DNA of 40,899 bases from Alphaproteobacteria bacterium (GTDB taxonomy: Bacteria > Pseudomonadota > Alphaproteobacteria > ATCC43930 > CGMCC-115725): positions 1 through 40,899 of the forward strand of contig JAFAYW010000260.1 in the NCBI GenBank assembly GCA_019240125.1, in the 5' to 3' direction. The notes below the pieces were generated by a model. That model saw only the letters and a program-made list of their open reading frames with translations. It was not told the origin of the DNA and did no database searches. Below, one piece after another: positions 17,148 to 25,786 of the stretch. The position numbers and the translations under genes are program-made. The stretch's first letter is position 1. Each line of letters opens with the position of its first letter.

Positions 17148-18595
17148 CCGGGCTTGCCCGCCTTTACCGGCGCCGGCTCGGCGGCATGGTGACCGCTGAC
17201 CTCGGAGCCGTCCTCCTCGGTGAGCCCGCGAAAGCCCCAGGCTGAGAGGAGCGGGATCAACGCGATCAGCAGAAAGGCGACCCGGAAGTCTCCAGTGGTG
17301 ACCCGCTCCGATCCTGCGACGATCGCCAGCAGCGCGGCGCCTATGGCGACGCCGAAACCGCGCGCCAGTTGCTGCACGACGCCGCCGACACTGGTCGATC
17401 GGCTCAGGAGGGCAGAAGGCACGTCGGCGTAGCTGATCGTATTCAGCGCGAGATACTGCATGCTGCGGATACAGCCTGAGACCAGCACGACCGTAAAGAT
17501 AATCCAATGGGGGGTATCAGACCCCAGACAGGCGAAGCTCGCACTCACCCCGGCCGCGGCAATGGCGCCGCTCACCAGCGTCTTGCGGAACCCGGCAACG
17601 CGCAACAGCGTCTTCGAGAAACCGCGCACCAGCATCGCGCCGAGCGTCGACGAGAAGGTCAGCGTGCCGGCCTGCATCGGGGTGAGGCCGAACCCCACCT
17701 GGAACAGCAGCGGCAACAGAAACGGAGTCGCGTCGAGGCCCATACGGCAAAAGCCGCCATTGATGGTGCCGATGTTAAATGTCTTGATGCGCAGCAGGCT
17801 GAGATCGAGCACCGGCGACGGCGTATGCCGCGCATGCCGCCGATAGACAAACCACAGCAACAGCGCGAGCGGGAACATCACATAGCCGATCACACTGGGA
17901 ATGATCGGACGGCCCAGATTCTCGATGCCGAATTCGAACAGGAAGAGGCCGACCCCGGCGATGACAAATCCGACGATGTCAAAGCGGGTCGGCGCCGGCG
18001 CGCGGAAATTCTCGAACAACAGCAGCGCGAGAATGCCGCCAATCACCCCGATCGGAATGTTGAGGTAGAAGATCCAGCGCCACGATGCGTAACTCGTCAG
18101 AAACCCGCCAACAATCGGCCCGACGGTCGGCCCGATCATCGCCGGGATCGTCATCCAGTTCATCGCCGAGACAAGGCTGGCGCGCGGGAAACTTCGCAGC
18201 AGGATGAGCCGGCCCACCGGCGTCATCATCGCGCCGCCAAACCCCTGCACGACGCGCATTGCGATCAGCATTGGCAGGCTGTCGGCCAATCCGCACAAAG
18301 CCGAGCCACCGGCGAAAATCAGCACCGCGGCACAGAACACGCGTTGCGTCCCATAGCGGTCGGCGATCCACCCGCTGACCGGGATGAACACGGCGAGGCT
18401 CAGCAGATAGGTCGTGATGACCAGGTTGAGGCGCAGCGGGTTCTCGCCGAGGCTGCGCGCCATCGCCGGGATCGACACCGCGATCATCGTCGAGTCGAGC
18501 CCCTCCATGAAGAAGGCGCAGCCGACAATCAGCGGGATCAGGATGCGGAGCCGCGGCTCGGCTGTGGTCGCGAACGTGGCGCCGGCTTCGCTCAC
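17144..18595 (-). CDS. MFS drug/metabolite:proton antiporter, DHA2 (EmrB-like) family
   Basis: A 483-residue membrane transporter of the major facilitator superfamily with about 14 hydrophobic segments, the DHA2 pattern. Motif A-like GWIADRYGTQRV follows segment 2. The region SFPRASLVSAMNWMTIPAMI with GPTVGPIVGGFL is the antiporter motif C typical of drug exporters, and segment 1 has the DHA2-like GLDSTMIAVSIP. Start is GTG at 18595 with AGGGGA nine bases upstream. It is the first gene of an operon whose next two members are the ABC permease and ATPase, each overlapping by four bases. An exporter translated together with an importer is unusual. Substrate unknown. Confidence 0.92.
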   Translation of the reverse strand: MSEAGATFATTAEPRLRILIPLIVGCAFFMEGLDSTMIAVSIPAMARSLGENPLRLNLVITTYLLSLAVFIPVSGWIADRYGTQRVFCAAVLIFAGGSALCGLADSLPMLIAMRVVQGFGGAMMTPVGRLILLRSFPRASLVSAMNWMTIPAMIGPTVGPIVGGFLTSYASWRWIFYLNIPIGVIGGILALLLFENFRAPAPTRFDIVGFVIAGVGLFLFEFGIENLGRPIIPSVIGYVMFPLALLLWFVYRRHARHTPSPVLDLSLLRIKTFNIGTINGGFCRMGLDATPFLLPLLFQVGFGLTPMQAGTLTFSSTLGAMLVRGFSKTLLRVAGFRKTLVSGAIAAAGVSASFACLGSDTPHWIIFTVVLVSGCIRSMQYLALNTISYADVPSALLSRSTSVGGVVQQLARGFGVAIGAALLAIVAGSERVTTGDFRVAFLLIALIPLLSAWGFRGLTEEDGSEVSGHHAAEPAPVKAGKPG

Positions 18596-18672
18596 CCGGT
18601 GTGGTCCCCTTATTCTTTGCTGGGGTTATCATAGAGGAGAATGACGTCGAGGTTGGCATTTGATGGTTGCAG

Positions 18673-19260
18673 ATGGCTAAGGGCAGACCAGCGCGTGTCG
18701 AGAACACCTCCGATCCTCCAATAATCGATGCCGCGCTGCTGGAGAAATGGGCGCTGTTTTACCTCGAACGTTATGCCAGTTCGGCCGAAAACCTGCGGCG
18801 CGTCTTGCAGCGCCGCGTCTGGCGGCGCGCCGGACGCGACAGCGACGCGTCGCGTGATATCGCTCCGCTGATCGACGCGCTGGTCGCCCGCTACCGCGCG
18901 GCAGGATTGCTCGACGACGAGGCTTATGCCGCGGCCCGAGCCCGCAGCGGCTTGGGCAGGGGCCACTCGCCGCGGCGCATCGCGGCGGGGTTGGCGGCCA
19001 AAGGCGTCGCCTCCGGTGACATCACATCCGCGCTCGACGCGCTGCGCGAGAGCGTGCCGCAGCCCGAGCTTGCGGCGGCGCTGGCGTTTGCCCGCCGCCG
19101 CCGGCTCGGTCCCTACCGCACCCGACCGGTCACCCAGGGCGACCAGCGCGAACTCGCCGCCTTTGCGCGCGGCGGGTTCTCCCGCAGCACCGCGCAGGCC
19201 GTCCTGGCCTGTCGCGACGCCACGGAAGCCGCCGCGTTGCTGGCAATTGACGAGGCGTAA
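18673..19260 (+). CDS. recX: RecX-family regulatory protein
   Basis: A 195-residue RecX-type protein, a small helical protein that binds RecA filaments and limits recombination and SOS activity. It shows the three-helix repeats of the family: ALFYLERYASSAENLRRVLQ, then LIDALVARYRAAGLLDDEAY, and SPRRIAAGLAAKGV for the repeat after the arginine-rich turn. ATG 18673 was taken over a TTG two codons earlier. There is no strong ribosome site, so the exact start is uncertain. It is not next to recA here. It is divergent from the MFS operon (77-base gap) and convergent with the CapA-like gene. Confidence 0.82.
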   Translation: MAKGRPARVENTSDPPIIDAALLEKWALFYLERYASSAENLRRVLQRRVWRRAGRDSDASRDIAPLIDALVARYRAAGLLDDEAYAAARARSGLGRGHSPRRIAAGLAAKGVASGDITSALDALRESVPQPELAAALAFARRRRLGPYRTRPVTQGDQRELAAFARGGFSRSTAQAVLACRDATEAAALLAIDEA

Positions 19261-19266
19261 CCGAAT

Positions 19267-19285
19267 CGCGCCGCTTGCCGGCGCG
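19267..19285. terminator. Weak hairpin between convergent recX and capA-like genes
   Basis: Seven-base stem cgcgccg (19267-19273) / cggcgcg (19279-19285) with a five-base loop in the 50-base convergent gap. No T-run follows, so it is only a candidate. Confidence 0.3.
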
Positions 19286-19310
19286 CGCTCTCCCGCCCAC
19301 GCTCTACCGC

Positions 19311-20351
19311 CTATGATGCGTGCAATGTCACCCACTCGCTGTCTGCCACGAGACGAGCGCCACGCTTTTCGCTGTCGGCTCGGATGCGGTCGAGGGTGGC
19401 GCTTTCTCCGGCGGGGCTGCACGGCACCGTCTCATTAGCTGCGTTATGCCGCACGAAGCGGAAGCTGACTTCGCGGACACCGCTTGCGGTTGTATCGGCC
19501 TGCGCCATCATGCCGATCCAGTCGCCGTGCTGGCGGCCGCCGTGGCCGGTGTGGAACGAGAAGCTGCCGAGCCCGTAAAAGATCGGCTTGCCGCGGAACA
19601 TCTCGACCGGCAGCGAATAATGCGGCCCGTGCCCGATCACGATATCGGCGCCAGCGTCGATCGCGGTGTGGGCGATCTCGGTCATGTATTGCAATACCTC
19701 CTCGCCCAGCCCCCAATGGCATGAGACGACAACGATATCGGCCTTGGCGCGCAACGCGGCGATATCGGCGCGGAAGGCCGCCAGATAGGCGGGGTCGGCC
19801 CAGGTTACGACGATCGGCGGCACACCCGGCCGGTTCATCGGCGGAATTTCCGGGCGCGTCTTGTGCGCCGGCACCTGGTAGGCCGTGTGGCCGCGGATCA
19901 CCGCGATACCGGCGCCGCGCGCGCTCGCTTCGTGGTTGGTCGGCCAGTAGACCGAGCTGCGCTGCAGGAAGCCGTAGCGCACCCCATTGCGGGTAACAAT
20001 GGCGGGCGCGCGCGCCGCCGCCAGATTGTCGCCGGCGCCGCTATGCGCGATCTCCAGCCGGTCAAGCCGGCCGATCGAGCTCAGGATCGCGTATGTGCCG
20101 TAATTGACGTTGTTGGCAAGGCCAACCGCGGCGATGCCGCCGTGGCGCAGCGCCGCGCCGGCAATCTCGGGATCGGCGAAAAACCCTTCCTGCTCGACCG
20201 TGTGCCCCGGGGGCGGAGTGTAAAGGCAGCATTCGAGATTGGCGAAGGTCAGGTCGGCAGCCCGCATCTCCGCGCCGAGCCGCGCGAAGGGTACCCCCGG
20301 GTCGGCGACATTCATCAGGTTGACGTCGCCGACCAGTATCATTGAGCCCAT
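19311..20351 (-). CDS. CapA/PgsA-like metallophosphatase-fold protein
   Basis: A 346-residue CapA-family protein, related in sequence to the poly-gamma-glutamate capsule protein and of the calcineurin-like metallophosphatase fold. Visible metal-site segments, in order, are MILVGDVNLMN, FANLECCLY, GLANNVNYG, VVSCHWGLGEE and VIGHGPHYSLP. The start at 20351 has GGAGG eight bases upstream. I see no signal peptide or membrane anchor at this start, unlike classical CapA, so a capsule role is doubtful; many family members are uncharacterised phosphoesterases. It is monocistronic and divergent from the cyo operon across a 200-base gap in which I could not pick out a convincing promoter. Confidence 0.85.
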   Translation of the reverse strand: MGSMILVGDVNLMNVADPGVPFARLGAEMRAADLTFANLECCLYTPPPGHTVEQEGFFADPEIAGAALRHGGIAAVGLANNVNYGTYAILSSIGRLDRLEIAHSGAGDNLAAARAPAIVTRNGVRYGFLQRSSVYWPTNHEASARGAGIAVIRGHTAYQVPAHKTRPEIPPMNRPGVPPIVVTWADPAYLAAFRADIAALRAKADIVVVSCHWGLGEEVLQYMTEIAHTAIDAGADIVIGHGPHYSLPVEMFRGKPIFYGLGSFSFHTGHGGRQHGDWIGMMAQADTTASGVREVSFRFVRHNAANETVPCSPAGESATLDRIRADSEKRGARLVADSEWVTLHAS

Positions 20352-20551
20352 CGCGGTTCTCCTCCGCACTTTGCAGATGAGAGCTTGCCTCGATGACGGC
20401 ACGGCGGCAACGTTGCGGGTGCGACGTTTGGCTCGCCTATTGCGGGAACTGTCGGGGCCCGCCGGCGATCATGCAGCGACGGATCAATACGGGCGCCACC
20501 GCTCCGGCGGCGTCCGATCGGCGGCACAGCAAGGGCTTGGCAGTACATGGC

Positions 20552-21478
20552 ATGACCCGTTTCGCCTGCAATTGTAAGTTGCGCGGAGGCCTTAAGGCTG
20601 CGGCTCTATGCGCCAGTCCGTTACTGACCGGCTGCGCGCCGGGGGTGTTTCACCCTGCCGGGCCGGTAGCCGCCGCGGAGCAGACGATCCTGCTCAACGC
20701 GCTCGCGATCATGCTGACGATCGTCATCCCTACCATCGCCGCGACATTGGGCTTTGCGTGGTGGTACCGCGCCGGCAATGCGAGGGCACGCTATCGGCCA
20801 GATTGGGCCTATTCCGGTGGGGTCGAGGCGATCACCTGGGCGATCCCGGTGCTGGTCGTCATGTTTCTCGGCGGTCTGACGTGGATCGCCTCGCACGATC
20901 TCGACCCCTATCGCCGGCTTGAGGGGAAGACGCCACCGCTCGAGGTACAGGTCGTCTCGCTGGATTGGAAATGGCTGTTCATCTACCCGGCGCAGGGCAT
21001 CGCCTCGGTCAACCAGCTGACCATCCCGGTCGGCGTGCCGGTGCATTTCTCGCTGACCGCGGCAAGCGTGATGAACACCTTCTTCGTGCCGCAGCTCGGC
21101 AGCATGATCTACACGATGAACGGCATGGCCGATCAGCTGAGCCTGCAGGCCGATAAACCCGGCACCTATTACGGGCAATCCGGTCATTTCAGCGGCGACG
21201 GATTTTCCGATATGCACTTCATGGTCGAGGCCGTGCCACCCGACCAGTTCACGAGCTGGGCGCAGCAGACCGGCGGCAAAGGCGCCGCTCTCGATCCCAA
21301 CAGCTACGCCGAGTTGGCCAAGCAAAGCTCCGGGGTAAAGCCCTTCGCCTATGGCTCGGTCGCGCCGGGCCTCTTCACCATGATTGTGTCGCAGCAATTG
21401 CCGCCCGCGCCGGGACCTGAAATCGGGCGGCCGGAAGCGCAGGTGTCGCCCCGAAGTGGATCTGGCAATGCTCGGTAA
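20552..21478 (+). CDS. cyoA: Cytochrome bo3 ubiquinol oxidase subunit II
   Basis: A 308-residue subunit II of a quinol oxidase. The N terminus carries a lipoprotein signal ending LTGC (Cys28), as in E. coli CyoA. Two membrane helices follow ([20 protein letters not shown] and [16 protein letters not shown]), then a periplasmic cupredoxin-like domain. The CuA ligands of cytochrome c oxidases are missing: the usual C-x3-C site reads [17 protein letters not shown], with no cysteine. This marks it as quinol-type, not cytochrome c-type. ATG 20552 was chosen because it places a normal lipoprotein signal at the N terminus; its ribosome site is weak. It is the first gene of cyoABCD and overlaps cyoB by 11 bases. 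Confidence 0.94.
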   Translation: MTRFACNCKLRGGLKAAALCASPLLTGCAPGVFHPAGPVAAAEQTILLNALAIMLTIVIPTIAATLGFAWWYRAGNARARYRPDWAYSGGVEAITWAIPVLVVMFLGGLTWIASHDLDPYRRLEGKTPPLEVQVVSLDWKWLFIYPAQGIASVNQLTIPVGVPVHFSLTAASVMNTFFVPQLGSMIYTMNGMADQLSLQADKPGTYYGQSGHFSGDGFSDMHFMVEAVPPDQFTSWAQQTGGKGAALDPNSYAELAKQSSGVKPFAYGSVAPGLFTMIVSQQLPPAPGPEIGRPEAQVSPRSGSGNAR

Positions 21479-23474
21479 ACTCGACTGGTCGGCGATCCCT
21501 TTCGATCAGCCGATCCCGCTTATCGCCGGCGCCGCGTCGTTCGCGGTCGCGGTCGGCATTCTGCTGTATGTGATCCTCAAAGGGTGGCTGCCCTATCTGT
21601 GGCGGGAATGGATCACCAGCGTCGATCATAAGCGCATCGGCGTGATGTACGTGCTGCTCGGCGTCGTCATGCTGCTGCGCGGCTTTGTCGACGCCATCAT
21701 GATGCGGGCGCAGCAGTCGCTCGGCTATCACGCGGCCGGCTTTCTGCCGCCCGAGCATTACGACCAGGTGTTTTCCGCGCACGGCACGATCATGATCTTT
21801 TTTGCGGCGATGCCGCTGATGATCGGCTTGATGAATTTCGTCGTGCCGTTGCAGCTCGGGGTGCGCGACGTCGCATTCCCGACCCTGAACTCTGTGGGCT
21901 TCTGGCTCACCGCGACGGGAGCGCTGCTGGTGAACCTGTCGCTGGTGATCGGCGAGTTCGCCCGCACCGGCTGGCTGCCCTTCCCGCCCTTGTCGGAGGT
22001 GCGCTATTCGCCCGGGGTCGGGGTCGATTACTACCTCTGGGCGATTCAGATTTCCGGGGTGGGCACGCTTGTCACCGGCGTCAATCTTGTCACCACAATT
22101 CTCAAGATGCGCGCGCCTGGCATGAGCTATCTGCGGATGCCGATGTTCTGCTGGACCGCCCTCGCCGCCAACCTGTTGATCGTTGCCGCCTTCCCGATCC
22201 TGACCGCCACCCTGGCGATGCTGCAGCTCGACCGCTATCTCGGCTTCCACTTCTTCACCAACGAGGCGGGCGGGAACATGATGATGTTCCTCAACCTGAT
22301 CTGGGCCTGGGGCCATCCCGAGGTTTACATCCTGGTATTGCCGGCTTTCGGCATCTTCTCCGAGGTGGTCTCGACCTTCTCGCGCAAGCCGCTATTCGGT
22401 TATCGCTCGATGGTCATGGCGACGCTGGCGATCTGCATCATCTCGTTCATGGTGTGGCTGCACCATTTCTTCACGATGGGCGCCGGCGCCGATGTCAACG
22501 CGGTGTTCGGCGTCGCGACGATGATCATCGCCGTGCCGACCGGCGTCAAAATCTTCAATTGGCTCTTTACGATGTATGGCGGCCGCATCCGCTTCACGAC
22601 GCCGATGCTGTGGTCGGTCGGATTTATGGTGACGTTTGTCGTGGGCGGCATGACCGGCGTATTGCTGGCGGTGCCGCCGGCCGATTTCGTCCTGCACAAC
22701 AGCCTCTTCCTGGTGGCGCATTTCCACAATGTCATTATCAGCGGCGTGCTGTTTGGCGCCTTTGCCGGCGTCACCTACTGGTTCCCCAAGGCGTTTGGCT
22801 TCCGCCTGCACGAGGGCTGGGGCAAGGCGGCCTTCTGGCTGTCGATGGCGGGATTTTTAGCGGTGTTCATCCCGCTTTACGGCGCCGGATTGTCGGGCAT
22901 GACGCGGCGCTTGCAGCATTACGATGTGGCGTCATGGCAGCCTTGGGTGCTGGCCGCCAGCTTCGGCATGCTGATCATGATCGCTGGCGCCTTCTGCCAG
23001 GTCATGCAGTTCGTCGTCAGCATCCGCCATCGCGAGCGTTTTATCGACGTGACCGGCGACCCCTGGGACGGCCGCTCGCTCGAATGGTCGACCCCGTCGC
23101 CGCCGCCGGCTTTCAACTACGCGATCCTGCCCAATGTCGAGGACGGTGAGCCGTACTGGTCGATCAAGGAGACCGCCCGCGCGCAGAACCGGCTGCGCGA
23201 CGAACCCGATTACGAGGCGATTGAAATGCCGCGTAACAGCCCGACCGGGTTTGTCTGTGCCTTCTTCGCGACGATCATGGGATTTGCCATGATCTGGCAC
23301 ATCTGGTGGCTGGTCGCCGTCGGCTTTGTCGGAGCCTATGGCGTTTTCGTCGTGTTTGCCTGGCGCGATGTCGACGAATACGAGATCGCGGCGGATGACG
23401 TGGCCCGCATCGACCGGGCCAATCGCACCGCTCGCCGCGAGGCGCTCGCCACCGCTGTCAGCCGCGCCCGATGA
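21468..23474 (+). CDS. cyoB: Cytochrome bo3 ubiquinol oxidase subunit I
   Basis: A 668-residue heme-copper oxidase subunit I with about 15 membrane segments. It reduces O2 to water with electrons from ubiquinol and pumps protons. The quinol-site residues known from E. coli are all present: Arg71, Asp75, His97 and Gln100 (one-residue offset from E. coli 98 and 101). Heme b ligand His105 is in SAHGTIM, the CuB site is WGHPEVY (His283 cross-linked to Tyr287) plus His332/His333, K-channel Lys361 is there, and VAHFHNVI supplies the last heme ligands. Spacing to E. coli is almost residue-for-residue. Translation is coupled to both neighbours by overlaps (11 and 4 bases). Confidence 0.97.
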   Translation: MLGKLDWSAIPFDQPIPLIAGAASFAVAVGILLYVILKGWLPYLWREWITSVDHKRIGVMYVLLGVVMLLRGFVDAIMMRAQQSLGYHAAGFLPPEHYDQVFSAHGTIMIFFAAMPLMIGLMNFVVPLQLGVRDVAFPTLNSVGFWLTATGALLVNLSLVIGEFARTGWLPFPPLSEVRYSPGVGVDYYLWAIQISGVGTLVTGVNLVTTILKMRAPGMSYLRMPMFCWTALAANLLIVAAFPILTATLAMLQLDRYLGFHFFTNEAGGNMMMFLNLIWAWGHPEVYILVLPAFGIFSEVVSTFSRKPLFGYRSMVMATLAICIISFMVWLHHFFTMGAGADVNAVFGVATMIIAVPTGVKIFNWLFTMYGGRIRFTTPMLWSVGFMVTFVVGGMTGVLLAVPPADFVLHNSLFLVAHFHNVIISGVLFGAFAGVTYWFPKAFGFRLHEGWGKAAFWLSMAGFLAVFIPLYGAGLSGMTRRLQHYDVASWQPWVLAASFGMLIMIAGAFCQVMQFVVSIRHRERFIDVTGDPWDGRSLEWSTPSPPPAFNYAILPNVEDGEPYWSIKETARAQNRLRDEPDYEAIEMPRNSPTGFVCAFFATIMGFAMIWHIWWLVAVGFVGAYGVFVVFAWRDVDEYEIAADDVARIDRANRTARREALATAVSRAR

Positions 23475-24130
23475 GCGACATCGCCGCCACCCCGGATTCC
23501 GATCCCTACCGCCTCGGCGGCGTCCGCACCGGCAGCCAGGCCCAGGGCCGCGGCGAGGGCGGTCCGGCCCCGAAATACGTGATCACAGCCTATGGGTTCT
23601 GGATATTCCTGCTCAGCGACATCATCATGTTCGCGGCGTTTTTCGCCGCCTATGCGGTGTTGTCGGGGCAGACGGCCGGCGGCCCCTCCGGCGCGCAGCT
23701 GTTCGATCTGCGCACTACCGCGATCGAAACCGCGCTTCTGCTCGCGTCCAGCTTTGCCTGCGGCATCGCCAGCATCGCCGCCGCGGCGCGTCAGGCGCTG
23801 TGGTTTCAGGGCGCGATGGCAGTGACCTTCGTACTCGGTGCCGGATTTGTCGGGCTCGAGGCGCATGAGTTCGCTGGACTTGTGCTGCAAGGAAACGGAC
23901 CGCAGCGCAGCGCCTTCCTCACCGCGTTCTTTACGCTGGTCGGGTGCCACGGCCTGCACGTGTCGTGCGGCCTGTTATGGCTGCTGACTATGATGGCGCA
24001 GGTGCTGGCAAAGGGGTTTCGGGCCGATATCATGCGGCGGATCCTCTGTTTCGCCCTGTTCTGGCATGCCCTCGATATCATCTGGGTGGCGCTGTTCACC
24101 GTCGTCTATCTGCTGGGATCGGGCGCATGA
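23471..24130 (+). CDS. cyoC: Cytochrome bo3 ubiquinol oxidase subunit III
   Basis: A 219-residue subunit III with five predicted membrane segments, as in CyoC, in contrast to seven in most cytochrome c oxidase subunits III. Recognisable parts are [42 protein letters not shown] and the last segment [20 protein letters not shown]. Its ATG overlaps the cyoB stop (ATGA), and its stop overlaps the cyoD start in the same way. It stabilises subunit I and is part of the inner-membrane complex. Confidence 0.96.
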   Translation: MSDIAATPDSDPYRLGGVRTGSQAQGRGEGGPAPKYVITAYGFWIFLLSDIIMFAAFFAAYAVLSGQTAGGPSGAQLFDLRTTAIETALLLASSFACGIASIAAAARQALWFQGAMAVTFVLGAGFVGLEAHEFAGLVLQGNGPQRSAFLTAFFTLVGCHGLHVSCGLLWLLTMMAQVLAKGFRADIMRRILCFALFWHALDIIWVALFTVVYLLGSGA

Positions 24131-24543
24131 GCCATATCATCGACACGAGGCGATCCGAAAGCGAGGGCGACCGCGCGCCGGGTTACGGCGAATATCTACA
24201 CGGCCGCACGGTCGCCGAGAGCATCGTCGGCTATTTGATCGGGCTCGGGCTGGCGGTTGGGTTGACCGCCGGCTCATTCTTTTTGGCGCAGAGCCATCTG
24301 ATATACGGGCCGGCCATTCCGGTAGCCCTGATTGTTTTCGCCGTGGCGCAGATGGGGGTGCATCTCGCCTTCTTTCTGCACATCACGACCGGTCCCGACA
24401 GCACCAACAATGTGCTGGCGCTCGCCTTCGGTGTCCTGATCGTCTTTCTGCTGATCGCCGGCTCGTTGTGGATCATGGCCAATCTCAACCACAACATGAT
24501 GCCCGCCCAGCAGATGCATCAGATGATGCAGATGCAGCGCTGA
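24127..24543 (+). CDS. cyoD: Cytochrome bo3 ubiquinol oxidase subunit IV
   Basis: A 138-residue subunit IV with three membrane segments (SIVGYLIGLGLAVGLTAGSF; AIPVALIVFAVAQMGVHLAFF; VLALAFGVLIVFLLIAGSLW). The family signature around QMGVHLAFFLHI is present. In E. coli this subunit helps assemble the CuB site of subunit I. The C terminus here is unusually rich in Met, Gln and His (NMMPAQQMHQMMQMQR), which could bind copper; that is inference. The ATG overlaps the cyoC stop by four bases. It is the last gene of the operon; the heme O synthase gene cyoE is not in the window. Confidence 0.95.
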   Translation: MSHIIDTRRSESEGDRAPGYGEYLHGRTVAESIVGYLIGLGLAVGLTAGSFFLAQSHLIYGPAIPVALIVFAVAQMGVHLAFFLHITTGPDSTNNVLALAFGVLIVFLLIAGSLWIMANLNHNMMPAQQMHQMMQMQR

Positions 24544-24683
24544 CCCCACTCGGCTATCGCCGTCCCGGCACCGGCCGTTCCGCTCCGGCATCGGCGGATG
24601 GAATGCTCGCCGCTTATCCTCTGTTAATTCAGTGACAGGCGCTTGTCGCTGGGCGGGTGCGCTCTCACTGGTGGAGTAACGTT

Positions 24684-25055
24684 ATGAAGCGAGTTCTTTA
24701 TGCCGCCGGTGCGCTGATGATCCTCTGCGCCCCGGCATTTGCCGATGAGGTGACGATCGAAAAGCGCACGATCACCCACGAAACCGTGCCGCCGGAATCA
24801 GGCAGCACGGTCTCGACGGTGGTCCTGGCGCCGACCGCGCCACCGGCCCCGCAGATCGAAACGGCCCCGCCAGCACCGGCACCGACCGCGGTGTGGCAGG
24901 AGGGCCATTGGAGCTGGAATCCCGAGCGCCAGCTCTACGTCTGGATGCATGGGCATTATGCCGAACCGCCTCGCGTCCACGCCGCATGGCTTCCAGGCCG
25001 CTTTGTCGAGCGCCCGGGCGGCTGGGTCTGGGAGGAAGGCCACTGGGCCGAGTAG
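24684..25055 (+). CDS. Exported WxxGxW/YxWGxW-repeat protein
   Basis: A 123-residue protein with a clear signal peptide (MKRVLYAAGALMILCAPAFA, cleavage likely after AFA). A Pro/Ala/Thr-rich stretch follows, then a tryptophan-rich domain with repeated W-x2-GHW units (WQEGHWSWNP, AWLPGRFVERPGGWVWEEGHW). Such YxWGxW-type domains occur in small envelope proteins of unknown function. ATG 24684 has GGTGGAG about ten bases upstream and gives a proper signal sequence; a longer frame from 24657 would not. It is monocistronic, closed by a strong terminator at 25081. It probably resides in the periplasm. Function unknown. Confidence 0.8.
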   Translation: MKRVLYAAGALMILCAPAFADEVTIEKRTITHETVPPESGSTVSTVVLAPTAPPAPQIETAPPAPAPTAVWQEGHWSWNPERQLYVWMHGHYAEPPRVHAAWLPGRFVERPGGWVWEEGHWAE

Positions 25056-25080
25056 CGTTCACGCATCGTAAACACGATGC

Positions 25081-25114
25081 AAAGGGGTTGCCGCAGGCAA
25101 CCCCTTTCTCTTTT
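25081..25114 (+). terminator. Strong Rho-independent terminator
   Basis: A perfect 12-base stem, aaaggggttgcc (25081-25092) / ggcaacccccttt-type arm (25096-25107), with a three-base loop, followed by ctctttt. It ends the WxxGxW-repeat gene and insulates the BON-domain gene that starts 36 bases later. It is the clearest terminator in the window. Confidence 0.92.
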
Positions 25115-25149
25115 ACGCGTTCAGGAATCAGGGACAGTTGGAGGTCCAG

Positions 25150-25776
25150 ATGGGTGACTATGAAGATCGCTATCCCGACGCCTATGGCCGCGGCGAAGAA
25201 AAGCCGTTAACCCCGGGCGACGCGCTGCGACAGGCTCAAACAGGCCAGCAAGTCCGCGACAGCAAGCTATCGGAGAGTTTGCGCCAGCGGGTCGGGCTTG
25301 AAACACCGGATGCGGCGGCGACGCAGCAGCCGGCACCCAGCGCGGAGTGGCGACACGCACCGGACGAGACGCCGGGCACCGAGTCGCGTACGATCGAGCC
25401 GCGCACGATCGAACCGACAATCGGCGCCGGACCGGTGTCGGCGCCGCCGGTTCGCCCTGTTGGGGATTACCGCGGTGTCGGACCGCGCGGCTACGCCCGT
25501 TCGCCGGCGCGCATCCACGAGGATATCTGCGACCGTCTGACCGAAAACCCGTTTGTCGATGCTTCCAACATCGAGGTGCAGGTGACGGGTGGCGAAGTGT
25601 TACTGCGCGGCACCGTCGACAATGCGGCGGCGTTGCAGCAGGCCAACGAGATTGCTCGCGAGACGGCCGGAGTTACCGCCGTCCTCAACGAACTGACCGT
25701 GCGCGCCGGCGCCGGCGCGCACGGCTCGACGGCCGGCGATCAGGTTAATCGAGCGATGGGCAGCCGCTCGCGCTGA
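25150..25776 (+). CDS. BON-domain protein
   Basis: A 208-residue protein. Residues 1-125 are charged and Pro-rich, probably disordered, with a tandem RTIEPRTIEPTI. A single BON domain follows (about residues 125-190: RIHEDICDRLTENPFVDASN, IEVQVTGGEVLLRGTV, then the helix and TAVLNELTVRAG). BON domains are thought to bind phospholipids or act as osmotic-shock modules, usually in exported proteins. This one has no visible signal peptide at the chosen start. ATG 25150 has GGAGG five bases upstream, so the start is well supported. It stands between a terminator and a convergent hydantoinase gene ten bases away. Confidence 0.85.
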   Translation: MGDYEDRYPDAYGRGEEKPLTPGDALRQAQTGQQVRDSKLSESLRQRVGLETPDAAATQQPAPSAEWRHAPDETPGTESRTIEPRTIEPTIGAGPVSAPPVRPVGDYRGVGPRGYARSPARIHEDICDRLTENPFVDASNIEVQVTGGEVLLRGTVDNAAALQQANEIARETAGVTAVLNELTVRAGAGAHGSTAGDQVNRAMGSRSR

Positions 25777-25786
25777 GGCGCGGTGA

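Noticed and set aside
20393..20551. Longer N terminus for cyoA from upstream ATGs
   Set aside because: It would place 53 Arg/Cys-rich residues before a normal lipoprotein signal peptide. The ATG at 20552 gives the expected LTGC lipobox position.
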